From contig NZ_JALLPK010000001.1 of the NCBI RefSeq assembly GCF_023276375.1, positions 558,001 through 622,000 of the forward strand: a stretch of 64,000 bases of DNA, in the 5' to 3' direction. Both the position numbers and the translations under genes were made by a program. Positions within the stretch are counted from its first letter, which is position 1. Each line of letters opens with the position of its first letter. Of this stretch, positions 43,519 through 52,124 are shown one piece after another. The notes under the pieces are model-generated. The model did not search any database. It worked only from the letters and a program-made list of their open reading frames with translations, and had not been told where the DNA came from. The DNA comes from Halocatena marina (GTDB taxonomy: Archaea > Halobacteriota > Halobacteria > Halobacteriales > Haloarculaceae).

Positions 43519-44400
43519 ATGAGTACACACGTTCCAGAATCCGAGTCCGAATCCGAAACGGGAGCACCGGAACAAACAGAAGAACAGATACCAGCTGCTC
43601 AGCAGCGACGACTCGCGAAAAAGCAAGAGCGGAGCGATCAGCGCGAACAACGAGCCGAGTCGGAATCCGAGACAGACGAGCAGACGGTTCATCTCAAAGT
43701 CTTTCGCTACGATCCAGAAGTCGAAAGCAAAAGCAGACCACGATTTGATGACTTTCATATCCCGTTCAAGAAGGGTATGACAGTTCTCGACGCGCTCATC
43801 TACTCGCGCGATCACTACGACTCATCGCTTACGTTCCGCCATTCCTGCCGACAGGCGATCTGTGGGTCCGACGCACTGTTCATCAATGGTGCCCAGCGCC
43901 TCGGTTGTCAAACGCAGGTTTCTGATCTCGACGATCCAGTGCGCATTGAACCGCTACCGCATCAGGAAGTCGTGAAGGATCTCGTCGTCGATATGGAACA
44001 CTTCTACGAGCAGATGGACGCGGTCGATCCGTATTTCCGCGACGAAGACGTTCCGTCGGGACTCGAAGAACAGAACCAGACGCGTGAAAACAGAGAGAAA
44101 ATCAAGATGAGTACGCGCTGTATCTGGTGTGGCGCGTGCACATCCTCGTGTAACATCGCGGCTGGCGGAAACTATCTCGGGCCGGCGGCGATCAACAAAG
44201 CCTACCGGTTTGCGATGGACGACCGCGAAAGCGATGCATTACAACAAGAGCGCTTTGAAACCATCGAGCAGGAAAATGGCGTGTGGCGGTGCCAGACACA
44301 GTTCTCCTGCACGAACGTTTGTCCAAAGGATATCCCTCTCACAGAGCACATACAGGAATTGAAACGAGAGGCAGTGAAAAGCAACCTCAAATTCTGGTGA
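43519..44400 (+). CDS. sdhB: Succinate dehydrogenase iron-sulfur subunit
   Basis: A 293-residue Fe-S subunit. A haloarchaeal acidic/Gln-rich N-terminal extension of about 50 residues precedes the domain with the [2Fe-2S] ligands (FRHSCRQAICGSDALFINGAQ, then C). The C-terminal ferredoxin-like domain has CIWCGACTSSC and CTNVCPKDIP for the [4Fe-4S] and [3Fe-4S] clusters. It carries electrons from FAD to quinone. ATG at 43519 used; a TTG six bases earlier is in frame. Confidence 0.92.
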   Translation: MSTHVPESESESETGAPEQTEEQIPAAQQRRLAKKQERSDQREQRAESESETDEQTVHLKVFRYDPEVESKSRPRFDDFHIPFKKGMTVLDALIYSRDHYDSSLTFRHSCRQAICGSDALFINGAQRLGCQTQVSDLDDPVRIEPLPHQEVVKDLVVDMEHFYEQMDAVDPYFRDEDVPSGLEEQNQTRENREKIKMSTRCIWCGACTSSCNIAAGGNYLGPAAINKAYRFAMDDRESDALQQERFETIEQENGVWRCQTQFSCTNVCPKDIPLTEHIQELKREAVKSNLKFW

Positions 44401-44439
44401 ATCGGACGAATACGAACCCAAAACGAACAACAACACATT

Positions 44440-46278
44440 ATGTCTATCTATAAACACGACGTGATCGTGGTCGGTGCTGGTGGTGCTGGTCTCAGGGCAG
44501 CAATTGCAGCACACGAGGAGGGAGCAGATGTTGCGCTCGTCTCGAAGCTTCATCCGGTACGGAGCCATACGGGTGCGGCCGAAGGCGGAATCAACGCTGC
44601 GCTTCGAGCGGGCGATTCGTGGGAAGACCACGCTTATGATACGATGAAGGGGTCTGATTACATCGGTGATGCACCCGCTGTCGAGACCCTCTGTCAGGAC
44701 AGCCCCGAAGAGACTATTCAGCTCGAACATTGGGGAATGGCATTCTCGCGCGAGGAAGACGGACGAGTCTCACAACGTCCGTTTGGTGGACTGTCGTTCC
44801 CGAGGACGACGTACGCGGGTGCTGAGACGGGCCATCACCTCCTGCACACCATGTACGAGCAGGTGGTAAAGCGTGGTATTCAGGTGTATGACGAGCAGTA
44901 TGTAATGGAGCTGGCGGTCACCGACCACGCTGATCCTGAAGAGCGCAGCTGTCACGGCTGTATCGCATACGACATCAAGACCGGCGAGCTCAACGGCTTC
45001 GTCGCTGACGGTGTCGTGATTGCGACCGGCGGCCCCGGTCAGCTGTACGCCCACACGACGAATGCGGTCGCTCAAACGGGCGACGGGCAGGCAATGGCGT
45101 ACCGGGCGGGCGTTCCGCTTCAGGACATGGAGTTCGTGCAGTTCCATCCGACGACACTCCCCTCGACAGGGGTGCTCATCAGCGAAGGTGTTCGTGGCGA
45201 AGGTGGTATTCTCTACAACAGCGAGGGCGAGCGCTTCATGTTCGAGCACGGATACGCGAAAAACGACGGAGAACTCGCAAGCCGTGACGTCGTTGCCCGC
45301 GCCGAAGTGACCGAAGTCGAGGCTGGACGAGGCTTCGAGGACGACGCTGTTCACCTCGATATGCGTCACTTGGGTGACGAGCGCATCACGGACCGATTGG
45401 AGAATATCATCCACCTCGCAACTGACTTCGAGGGCGTCAATCCGCTCGAAGAACCGATGCCAGTCAAGCCGGGCCAACACTACGAAATGGGTGGCATCGA
45501 GACAGACGAGAACGGCGCAACCTGTATCGAAGGGCTGTACGCTGCTGGTGAGTGTGCCTGTGTGAGCGTTCACGGCGCGAATCGCCTCGGTGGAAACGCG
45601 CTTCCAGAACTCATCGTCTTCGGCGCACGCGCGGGTCGCCACGCGGCCAGAAGCGAGTCAGTAGTGCCGCAGATCAAAACCGGACCGTCCGCGAAAATCG
45701 AGGACAGCGACGTCGAGTCACCCGTTGCGCTGGGTCTCGATGAGGAGAGCAGAGCGGATATCGTCGCAGACGGTGGCGCGCTACTCGATGCAACCGCAGA
45801 AGACGTTGTCACGCACACGCTCGAACAGGAGCAACAGCGCGTAGAGACACTGATGGAGCGTGATGGCGTGAATCACGCTGAAGTCCGGTCTGATCTCCAG
45901 CAGACGATGACGGCAAACGTGAACGTCTTCCGGAATGAGGACGGCTTGAAACAGGCGCTTCGAGACATCCACGCCTGTCGGGAACGGTATCGAGATGTCG
46001 GCGTGAGCGACCCATCACGGACGTTCAACACGGACCTAATCCACACCATCGAGACGCGCAACCTCATCGATCTCGCAGAGGTTCTCACGCTTGGTGCACT
46101 TGCCCGGACGGAATTCCGTGGTGCACACTGGCGCCAGAACTTCCAAGAGCGAGACGACGAACACTGGCTCAAGCACACGATGGTCGCGTGGAACGACGGC
46201 AGTCCGGAGCTGTACTACACTGACGTTATCCTCGAAGGTGAGGATAAAGTGTACGAACCGAAAATTCGGAGCTACTGA
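44440..46278 (+). CDS. sdhA: Succinate dehydrogenase flavoprotein subunit
   Basis: A 612-residue flavoprotein. The FAD-binding GAGGAGLRAAIAAHEEGADVA starts the Rossmann fold, and the covalent FAD site region is SHTGAAEGGINAAL. The catalytic segment is QFHPTTLPSTGVLISEGVRGEGG with HxRxxHLG-type residues (LDMRHLGDERI), and the C-terminal REFRGAHWR-like motif (RTEFRGAHWRQNF) is present. It oxidises succinate to fumarate. It follows sdhB by 39 bases. All expected residues look intact. Confidence 0.93.
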   Translation: MSIYKHDVIVVGAGGAGLRAAIAAHEEGADVALVSKLHPVRSHTGAAEGGINAALRAGDSWEDHAYDTMKGSDYIGDAPAVETLCQDSPEETIQLEHWGMAFSREEDGRVSQRPFGGLSFPRTTYAGAETGHHLLHTMYEQVVKRGIQVYDEQYVMELAVTDHADPEERSCHGCIAYDIKTGELNGFVADGVVIATGGPGQLYAHTTNAVAQTGDGQAMAYRAGVPLQDMEFVQFHPTTLPSTGVLISEGVRGEGGILYNSEGERFMFEHGYAKNDGELASRDVVARAEVTEVEAGRGFEDDAVHLDMRHLGDERITDRLENIIHLATDFEGVNPLEEPMPVKPGQHYEMGGIETDENGATCIEGLYAAGECACVSVHGANRLGGNALPELIVFGARAGRHAARSESVVPQIKTGPSAKIEDSDVESPVALGLDEESRADIVADGGALLDATAEDVVTHTLEQEQQRVETLMERDGVNHAEVRSDLQQTMTANVNVFRNEDGLKQALRDIHACRERYRDVGVSDPSRTFNTDLIHTIETRNLIDLAEVLTLGALARTEFRGAHWRQNFQERDDEHWLKHTMVAWNDGSPELYYTDVILEGEDKVYEPKIRSY

Positions 46279-46389
46279 CCCGCCTCTACGATACGGTCGA
46301 ATTCCGGTGTCGTTTCGCAGTCCTCTTTACGGTCTCGTTAGTGTGTGGCGTAGTGTGGGTTTATGAGGGATATAACCGTATTTTCAGGT

Positions 46390-46545
46390 ATGAGTGACCC
46401 GACGAACGGATCGACAGCCACGATCGGTGAAGGGGCGATTTCGGGCAATCAAGCACCGATCCCGGCCCCGATCCGCGCATGTGCCGACATCGATGATGGT
46501 AACAAGCTCCGTTAGTACTGGGAAGACGGCGAGTTAACGATCGAA
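46390..46545 (+). pseudogene. AbrB/MazE-type DNA-binding protein gene broken by a stop codon
   Basis: From the ATG at 46390 the frame reads 41 codons (TATIGEGAISGNQAPIPAPI, DIDDGNKLR) then TAG at 46513, and continues in the same frame as YWEDGELTIE. Intact haloarchaeal AbrB/SpoVT proteins read ...IPxPIRxxLGIxDGDKLRWYWEDGEL..., so the TAG replaces the codon for Trp. Sequence past about 46545 is no longer recognisable. A recent nonsense mutation in an antitoxin-like gene is the simplest reading. Confidence 0.6.
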
Positions 46546-46637
46546 CAGACCATATCTACCACAATAAGGATAGCCGTATCGATTTTCGCCCACACCATAG
46601 CAGTAGGCATATCCCGGCTGAGTACGCGCCTTTCGGT

Positions 46638-47819
46638 ATGCAGGTAATCATCCTTGCTGCAGGAGAGGGAACGCGGATGCGTCCGTTGACGCACTCGACA
46701 CCCAAACCAATGCTACCAGTCGCCGATCGACCGCTCGTGGCACACACTGCCGACGCAGCCATCGCGGCTGGTGCGAATGAGTTGGTGTTCGTCGTGGGCT
46801 ATGAGGCAGAATCTGTTCGGTCGTACTTCGGCGACGAGTATGAGGGTGTGCCCGTCAACTACGCTACTCAGGAAGAACAGCTCGGAACAGCACACGCAGT
46901 GCATGCAGCGAAAGAGCACATCGACGGTCCGTTCGTGGTCCTCAACGGTGATGATCTGTACGATCAGGCGAGTATCGCCGCACTGTTCGAAGGGGGTCCG
47001 GCGGTGGCTTCGTTCCGCGTCGACAATCCTTCGGATTACGGCGTCCTCTCGGTTGAGGACGGGAACGTAACGGGAATTGTCGAAAAGCCAGCAGACCCAC
47101 CGAGCGATCTCGTGAACGCCGGAGCGTACGTCTTTCCGAGCGAAGCCCGCGAGTGGCTTTCAGTCCCACAGAGCGAACGTGGCGAACACGAACTCACCGA
47201 CGTGCTCGCACGCGTCATCGAAGCGCAGGACGTGCGTACTGTCGTGCTCGAACGGTGGCTCGGTGTCGGTCGACCGTGGGAACTCCTCGAAGCCAACGAG
47301 TGGAAACTCGCATCGCTCGATCGCCGTATCGACGGCGAGGTCCACGATGACGCCGAAATCAGAGGCTCCGTTGTCATCGAGCGTGGTGCGACGATCGAAC
47401 CGGGTGTCCTTATCGAAGGACCAGCACTAATCCGATCAGATGCCAGCATTGGTCCTAATGCGTACATTCGTGGTGGGACCCTCGTTGGAGAGCACTGCCA
47501 CATTGGAAGCAGTGTCGAACTCAAAAACACGATCGTGATGCACGATACGAACGTTCCTCACCTCTCGTACGTTGGGGACAGCCTTCTTGGGCCAGACGTG
47601 AACCTCGGTGCTGGAACACAGGTTGCAAACCTTCGCCACGACGGTGGCGATATTAAGCAAACAGTGAAAGGAGACCGTACTTCGACCGGGCGGCGAAAGT
47701 ACGGCGTTGTTGCAGGCGATGGGGCCAAAACGGGAATCAACACCTCACTCGCACCGGGCGTTGTCCTCTCACCAGGCGCGACCACCGAACCCGGCGAACG
47801 TGTACAACGCGACCGATAG
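46638..47819 (+). CDS. Bifunctional sugar-1-phosphate nucleotidyltransferase/acyltransferase (GlmU-like)
   Basis: A 393-residue protein. The N-terminal nucleotidyltransferase has LAAGEGTRMRPLTHSTPKPMLPV and the LNGDDLYD metal site. The C-terminal left-handed beta-helix carries hexapeptide repeats (VVIERGATIEPGVLIEGPALI, GPNAYIRGGTLVGEHCHIG). Archaeal enzymes of this type make UDP-GlcNAc or dTDP-glucose-like precursors, and some also acetylate glucosamine 1-phosphate. It could work with the mutases at 21589 and 26817, though these genes are far apart. Intact length. Confidence 0.87.
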   Translation: MQVIILAAGEGTRMRPLTHSTPKPMLPVADRPLVAHTADAAIAAGANELVFVVGYEAESVRSYFGDEYEGVPVNYATQEEQLGTAHAVHAAKEHIDGPFVVLNGDDLYDQASIAALFEGGPAVASFRVDNPSDYGVLSVEDGNVTGIVEKPADPPSDLVNAGAYVFPSEAREWLSVPQSERGEHELTDVLARVIEAQDVRTVVLERWLGVGRPWELLEANEWKLASLDRRIDGEVHDDAEIRGSVVIERGATIEPGVLIEGPALIRSDASIGPNAYIRGGTLVGEHCHIGSSVELKNTIVMHDTNVPHLSYVGDSLLGPDVNLGAGTQVANLRHDGGDIKQTVKGDRTSTGRRKYGVVAGDGAKTGINTSLAPGVVLSPGATTEPGERVQRDR

Positions 47820-48056
47820 CGATAGACAACAGCTGGTCAAGCGCCCGAATAGCAGCGTGATTCGAACGCAGTGAGCACGTTCGTGTTCGGTAGTGAACGT
47901 ACTGCGTACTAGTTAAACGGTTACGGCCTGTTGTATACCTGCCAGAAAATATGCGCCTAAATATGATGGCACCTACGAAGAAGTAATGCAAAGCGTGGAG
48001 ACGAATGCGTCATATCATGTGAGTGATCTGGTGGGACAGTACACAGAGAGAAAGCA

Positions 48057-48248
48057 ATGACAGTCGATCCGACATCCAGCCTCGGAGCGGACGTCTGCGA
48101 GGAGGACGCACCACAGTGTGATACCTGCAGCGAGCCAATCGTAAACAAGCCGACTCACCGCGTCATCACGTGGATCGAAGACAATACAACGAAAACAAGC
48201 CACTTCTGCGACGACGTGTGCTTATCACCAGAAGCGACGAGTGAATGA
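48057..48248 (+). CDS. Small haloarchaeal zinc-binding protein (DUF7576-like)
   Basis: A 63-residue acidic protein with CDTC and, 29 residues on, FCDDVC, a TRASH/treble-clef-like four-cysteine site (residues about 21-55). The intervening THRVITWIEDNTTKTSHFC is typical of a family that I believe is DUF7576. It could sense or carry a metal. Convergent with the HxlR gene, 38 bases apart. Confidence 0.68.
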   Translation: MTVDPTSSLGADVCEEDAPQCDTCSEPIVNKPTHRVITWIEDNTTKTSHFCDDVCLSPEATSE

Positions 48249-48286
48249 GAGTGGCTGTAGAGAGCATCGAACTGACTCGATCGTTC

Positions 48287-48658
48287 TCAGTCCGGCGCTT
48301 CGTCCGGAGCGTCCGAATCCCCGATCCACTTTTGGCCCCATCGTTCGACTTCCTCGAAGACAGGACACAGCGACATACCTTTCTCAGTGAGGCTGTAGTA
48401 CGTCGCAACGGGCGCGTCTTCCTCGAGACGTCGCGTAACGAAATCCATCTCCTGTAGATCATCAAGCACACGAGAGAGAGTTCGTGAACTCGCATCAGTT
48501 GAGCGTTTGAGTTCGTTGAATCGCTTTTCACCGTCCTGTAGATCGTGCAGTACGATCAGGCGCCACCGTGAGCCGATCTGCTCAAGAGAATCGATCACGA
48601 AACACGCGTCTTCGCTGTACTGATCCACGAGTTGCTTGCGATCGTCACTAGCAGTCAT
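48287..48658 (-). CDS. HxlR-family regulator with an N-terminal cysteine (YodB/QsrR-like)
   Basis: A 123-residue HxlR winged helix: DACFVIDSLEQIGSRWRLIVLHDLQDG, FNELKRSTDASSRTLSRVLDDL and the wing EDAPVATYYSLTEKG. Cys19, just before the first helix, sits where YodB, QsrR and HypR carry their redox or quinone-sensing Cys; Cys98 is near the C-terminal helix. It is divergent from a VOC dioxygenase and carboxylesterase pair, the classic targets of such regulators. One of two operator-like repeats lies 34 bases before its ATG, consistent with autoregulation. Confidence 0.85.
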   Translation of the reverse strand: MTASDDRKQLVDQYSEDACFVIDSLEQIGSRWRLIVLHDLQDGEKRFNELKRSTDASSRTLSRVLDDLQEMDFVTRRLEEDAPVATYYSLTEKGMSLCPVFEEVERWGQKWIGDSDAPDEAPD

Positions 48659-48691
48659 CGGTCTTCATTCCGGATGGTCGTCATCGCACCA

Positions 48692-48712
48692 CATATTGGT
48701 TCGGATCCGAAT
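48692..48712. promoter_or_regulatory. Operator-like repeat 1 at the HxlR promoter
   Basis: CATATTGGTTCG-GATC-CGAAT: the core TTCGGATCCGAA (48700-48711) is a perfect 12-bp palindrome. The left flank CATATTGGTTCG recurs at site 2. On the minus strand it overlaps the likely TATA region of the HxlR gene. Confidence 0.6.
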
Positions 48713-48785
48713 TCGGTTACAAAATGAAACTGCTTTTCTTCGTGGTGACCCGCGTGTCACCTAGTTACACTAGTATCAGGTAAGA

Positions 48786-48808
48786 CATATATTGGTTCGA
48801 GTGCGAAC
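48786..48808. promoter_or_regulatory. Operator-like repeat 2 at the VOC/carboxylesterase promoter
   Basis: CATATATTGGTTCG-AGTG-CGAAC: GTTCG (48795-48799) and CGAAC (48804-48808) flank four bases, the same layout as site 1, with the same ATTGGTTCG left arm and a CATATAT box. Both sites together suggest one HxlR dimer motif controlling both directions. Confidence 0.6.
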
Positions 48809-48933
48809 GTAGTAACGTTATGCCACCGGTGGCGGTACTGTGAGGGTAAATCGACCATCCACGGTGGACGTACGTGATGAATGCTGAACTGTGAAAATGA
48901 CTAACACCTTTGCGGACCAACGATTAAACAACA

Positions 48934-49566
48934 ATGACCGACGCAACTCAAACTGACGCAGACGTGACCGCAGATATTCCGGATAGCCTGATTCACACCA
49001 CCGGGACAGATCACATCACGCTCATTGGGAGCAACGAGGAGGATACAATTGCGTTCTACCGCGATCTGCTCGGTATGCCCCTCGTTCTCAGACAGCCGAA
49101 TCTCGACGCTCCTGACGTAACGCACCTGTTTTTCGACACTGGTGATGGGCGCATGCTCACGTTTTTCGTGAGCGACGATCGTCAGTCACACAACGGACCA
49201 CAGCGGCCGGGAATTGGTGCGGTTCACCATCTCGCGTTTCGCATCGCTCCCGAGCGCTTCGTTGACGTACGAAACGCGCTTGCAGAGAACGGTCGGCGGT
49301 TCAACGAGTTCGACCGCGGCGCATTTCACTCTCTGTACACCCACGACCACAACGGACTCGTCATCGAGCTTTCGACTGAGAAATACGACATACCCGATAA
49401 ACGGCGTGCTGAGGTACTGGCAACCGCCCAGCGGATACGTGAAGAGGACGGAGAAAGCTACGTCGATACAGAACACGTGGAGGCAGCGCTTGATGAACTC
49501 GAACTGCCGATCGAACCGTACGACCTCCCCGACGCATCGAGTGGGACGGGACAGCTCAATGAGTGA
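48934..49566 (+). CDS. VOC/glyoxalase-fold ring-cleaving dioxygenase (MhqO-like)
   Basis: A 210-residue vicinal-oxygen-chelate protein with two half-modules: TTGTDHITLIGSNEEDTIAFYRDLLG with metal His, then VHHLAFRI and LVIELSTEKYDI with metal His and Glu. A C-terminal acidic helix follows. Relatives (MhqO/MhqE) open the ring of hydroquinones or catechols in quinone resistance. It is divergent from the HxlR regulator and precedes the carboxylesterase by 33 bases. The substrate in haloarchaea is not known. Confidence 0.82.
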   Translation: MTDATQTDADVTADIPDSLIHTTGTDHITLIGSNEEDTIAFYRDLLGMPLVLRQPNLDAPDVTHLFFDTGDGRMLTFFVSDDRQSHNGPQRPGIGAVHHLAFRIAPERFVDVRNALAENGRRFNEFDRGAFHSLYTHDHNGLVIELSTEKYDIPDKRRAEVLATAQRIREEDGESYVDTEHVEAALDELELPIEPYDLPDASSGTGQLNE

Positions 49567-49599
49567 TTTCGACAGACGATAGAAATTAGCTGAAACTCC

Positions 49600-50277
49600 A
49601 TGACTCCGGAATCTGATCCCGACTCTGACTCTCATCACAACGCGTCTGAACCTCACCAGAACCAACCGCTCATGACGATGGGTGCATCACCGGACGCGGC
49701 CGGATCAGCTGTGATTGCCCTCCACGGGCGGGGAGCGACGGCACGTAGCATTCTCCAGTTCGTCGAAACGTTCCGTCAATCAGAACAAGTGGCGCTCGCG
49801 CCCCAAGCCATGGGACAGAGCTGGTATCCAAACTCGTTTCTTGCAGAAACAGAGAGCAATGAACCGGGGCTTTCCTCGGGATTACAAGCCATCGATAGTG
49901 CACTCGTGGAGGTTGAAACGGCTGGAATTCCGCTCGAACGGACGCTTCTCCTCGGATTCTCACAAGGAGCATGTCTTACCGCTGAGTTCGTCGCTCGGAA
50001 GCCTCGACGCTACGGAGGCGTAGCTATCCTCTCGGGTGGCGTGATCGGTCCTGAGACGTCGCTTCGTGACTACGACGGATCGTTCGAAGGAACCCCCATC
50101 TTCATCGGATGCAGTGACAACGACCCACATATTCCCCTCGAACGAGTTCACGAAACGACGACCATTTTCGAAGCTCTCGAAGGAGATGTGACCGAACGCA
50201 TCTACGAGAGAATGGGTCACGGAATCAACGAAGACGAACAGAAGGCTGTAACCGAACTCGTCGAGCGCCTCCGCTAA
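49600..50277 (+). CDS. Phospholipase/carboxylesterase family hydrolase (MhqD-like)
   Basis: A 225-residue alpha/beta hydrolase: LHGRGATARSI oxyanion region, nucleophile Ser121 in GFSQGACLTAEF, Asp in SDNDPHIP and His in RMGHGINEDE. The N-terminal 25 residues are acidic and His-rich; translation may instead start at Met25 or Met27. MhqD-type enzymes occur with VOC dioxygenases and HxlR/MarR regulators in quinone-detoxification operons, as here. Generic esterase activity is an alternative. Confidence 0.83.
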   Translation: MTPESDPDSDSHHNASEPHQNQPLMTMGASPDAAGSAVIALHGRGATARSILQFVETFRQSEQVALAPQAMGQSWYPNSFLAETESNEPGLSSGLQAIDSALVEVETAGIPLERTLLLGFSQGACLTAEFVARKPRRYGGVAILSGGVIGPETSLRDYDGSFEGTPIFIGCSDNDPHIPLERVHETTTIFEALEGDVTERIYERMGHGINEDEQKAVTELVERLR

Positions 50278-50421
50278 CTGTCCCGTAATCACCCGTCTCC
50301 GTTTTCCCGAACTGAACCTCGGTCTATCTTTGGGAGTAGTATGTATGGTGGAAAAAATTCTTTGAAAAGTATATTTAACCAATCGAAATTTTAATCATAT
50401 TGGCCAGATGATGTCGCACCA

Positions 50422-50985
50422 ATGAGCAAAGCGGATCCAACCGTGTTGGTCGTCGAGGACGAACCATCGCTCGTGGAAATTTATGCCCATTGGCTGCGAG
50501 AGGACTATTCCGTGCGAACAGCGCAGGATGGTGAGGAGGCACTCGAACAGATTGATGATACTGTGGACGTTATTGTGTTGGACCGTATCATGCCCAAAGT
50601 GACCGGCGATGAAGTGATCGAAGTCGTTCGGGATCGTGATCTCGACTGCATGATTGTGATGGCAACTGCCGTCGAGTCGGGGCAAAATCTCATTGAGGCT
50701 GGAGCCGACGCGTATTGTACCAAACCAATCACCAAAAACGAACTCCTAACAGCCGTCTCTCAGATGCTCGATCGAGGCGAATACATAGATCTCGAACAGA
50801 AATATTTCGACCTCCTCGAAAAACGTTCGGCACTGAAGGCCGACTCTGATGCGGAGTCACGACAGTCCGATGAGGAATATGTTGAACTCGAAGCACGGAT
50901 CGACGAACTCAGCGACCGACTCGAACAACAAACCGAATCGATGGGTGATGATGAGTTCATCAGTATCATGAGGAATACGACGTAA
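50422..50985 (+). CDS. HalX-domain response regulator
   Basis: A 187-residue protein. Residues 5-115 are a receiver domain with acidic pocket VEDE, phospho-acceptor Asp54 (IVLDRIMP) and Lys101 (CTKPI). The C-terminal about 70 residues form the HalX domain, a charged coiled coil (EQKYFDLLEKRSALKADSD, DELSDRLEQQTES) with no DNA-binding domain. HalX regulators receive phosphate from histidine kinases in haloarchaea. No kinase gene is adjacent. Upstream TATTTAACC near 50371 is a plausible promoter. Confidence 0.87.
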   Translation: MSKADPTVLVVEDEPSLVEIYAHWLREDYSVRTAQDGEEALEQIDDTVDVIVLDRIMPKVTGDEVIEVVRDRDLDCMIVMATAVESGQNLIEAGADAYCTKPITKNELLTAVSQMLDRGEYIDLEQKYFDLLEKRSALKADSDAESRQSDEEYVELEARIDELSDRLEQQTESMGDDEFISIMRNTT

Positions 50986-51078
50986 AAGCAGGAGTGTTCT
51001 GCGACTCTATTTTACCTCGATTCAATTCGAGACGAGAGATATAATTTCCGTGATCACATCAACACGGACAGTTCGTTG

Positions 51079-52113
51079 TCAGTATTCTCGTTCGATGAGA
51101 AAGTCTGCGATATCTTCGAGGACGAGACGAGCTTCGGATTCTGGTAGGACACTGAGACGGTCTTTCCCCTCGGAGATCAAATCACGAGCAACGTTCCGCG
51201 CGTACTCGATACTTCCAACCGCTTCGAGACGCTCGACGGCCTCGTCAATCTCCGACTCAGAGACCGCTTCGACGCTCTCCGTGGAGACGAGTGAATCGAC
51301 GTCGACACCTTGTTCTCGGGCATGGAGGCTGATTAGCGTCCGCTTGCCTTCGACGAGGTCGCTCCCGCGCTGTTTTCCGAGTTTTTCACTTGGAATCGTG
51401 AGATCGAGTAGATCGTCCTGTATCTGAAAGGCCGTACCCACGTCAAGACCGTAGTCGTGTAGCGCTTCAATGGTTTCTGTCTCGGCTCCGAGGAGAATCG
51501 CAGGGATAGAGGCCGACGCGGCGTAGAGGACCGCCGTTTTGAGCTCGACCATCTCGAGATACTCCGAGGTCGAGACATCACCCCGCTGCTCGAACTCGAC
51601 ATCGAGTGACTGTCCTTCACAGATCTCTGTGCAGGTCGTCGCCAGCTCATCGAGTGCCTGAACACTTCGACTCGCGGGCGCACCGGTGTCGAGCATACAT
51701 TCGAACGCTTTCGAATAGAGCGTATCTCCAGCGAGAATTGCAGTATCGAGATCGTATTCACGATGAACAGCCGGGACACCGCGACGGAGGTCATCGTCGT
51801 CCATAATGTCATCGTGGATGAGGGTGAACGACTGGATGACTTCGACGCTCACAGCGCCACTCATGATGTCGATTTCTTCCGGACCGAACTTGCGGTAATC
51901 GTCGCTCGTCGGTTCCACGCCAGTAAGCGCCTCTGCTGTGAGCAGGAAGACTGTCGGTCGGAGCCGCTTGCCACCTGCATCGAGCAGGTATCGGGAGGCT
52001 TCATAGAGACGCTCGGGATGCTCTATCGGTAATCGTTCGCAGATGGCATCGTTGACAAGTCCGCGACGCTGATGAACGGCCTCGGCCACTCGGTTACGGC
52101 CTGTGGATTTCAT
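51079..52113 (-). CDS. idsA: Polyprenyl (geranylgeranyl) diphosphate synthase
   Basis: A 344-residue trans-prenyltransferase. The first aspartate-rich motif reads HDDIMDDDDLRRG and the second DDLLDLT; GGKRLRP binds isopentenyl diphosphate. It makes C20 (or C25) isoprenoid chains for archaeal ether lipids. The ATG at 52113 is 11 bases after the aRNase J stop, a conserved haloarchaeal gene pair. The frame opens to 52203 within the upstream gene. Confidence 0.88.
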   Translation of the reverse strand: MKSTGRNRVAEAVHQRRGLVNDAICERLPIEHPERLYEASRYLLDAGGKRLRPTVFLLTAEALTGVEPTSDDYRKFGPEEIDIMSGAVSVEVIQSFTLIHDDIMDDDDLRRGVPAVHREYDLDTAILAGDTLYSKAFECMLDTGAPASRSVQALDELATTCTEICEGQSLDVEFEQRGDVSTSEYLEMVELKTAVLYAASASIPAILLGAETETIEALHDYGLDVGTAFQIQDDLLDLTIPSEKLGKQRGSDLVEGKRTLISLHAREQGVDVDSLVSTESVEAVSESEIDEAVERLEAVGSIEYARNVARDLISEGKDRLSVLPESEARLVLEDIADFLIEREY

Positions 52114-52124
52114 GGTTGTTGTGT

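Noticed and set aside
50360..50421. Possible riboswitch before the HalX regulator
   Set aside because: Sequence is an AT-rich promoter with no structured aptamer pattern.
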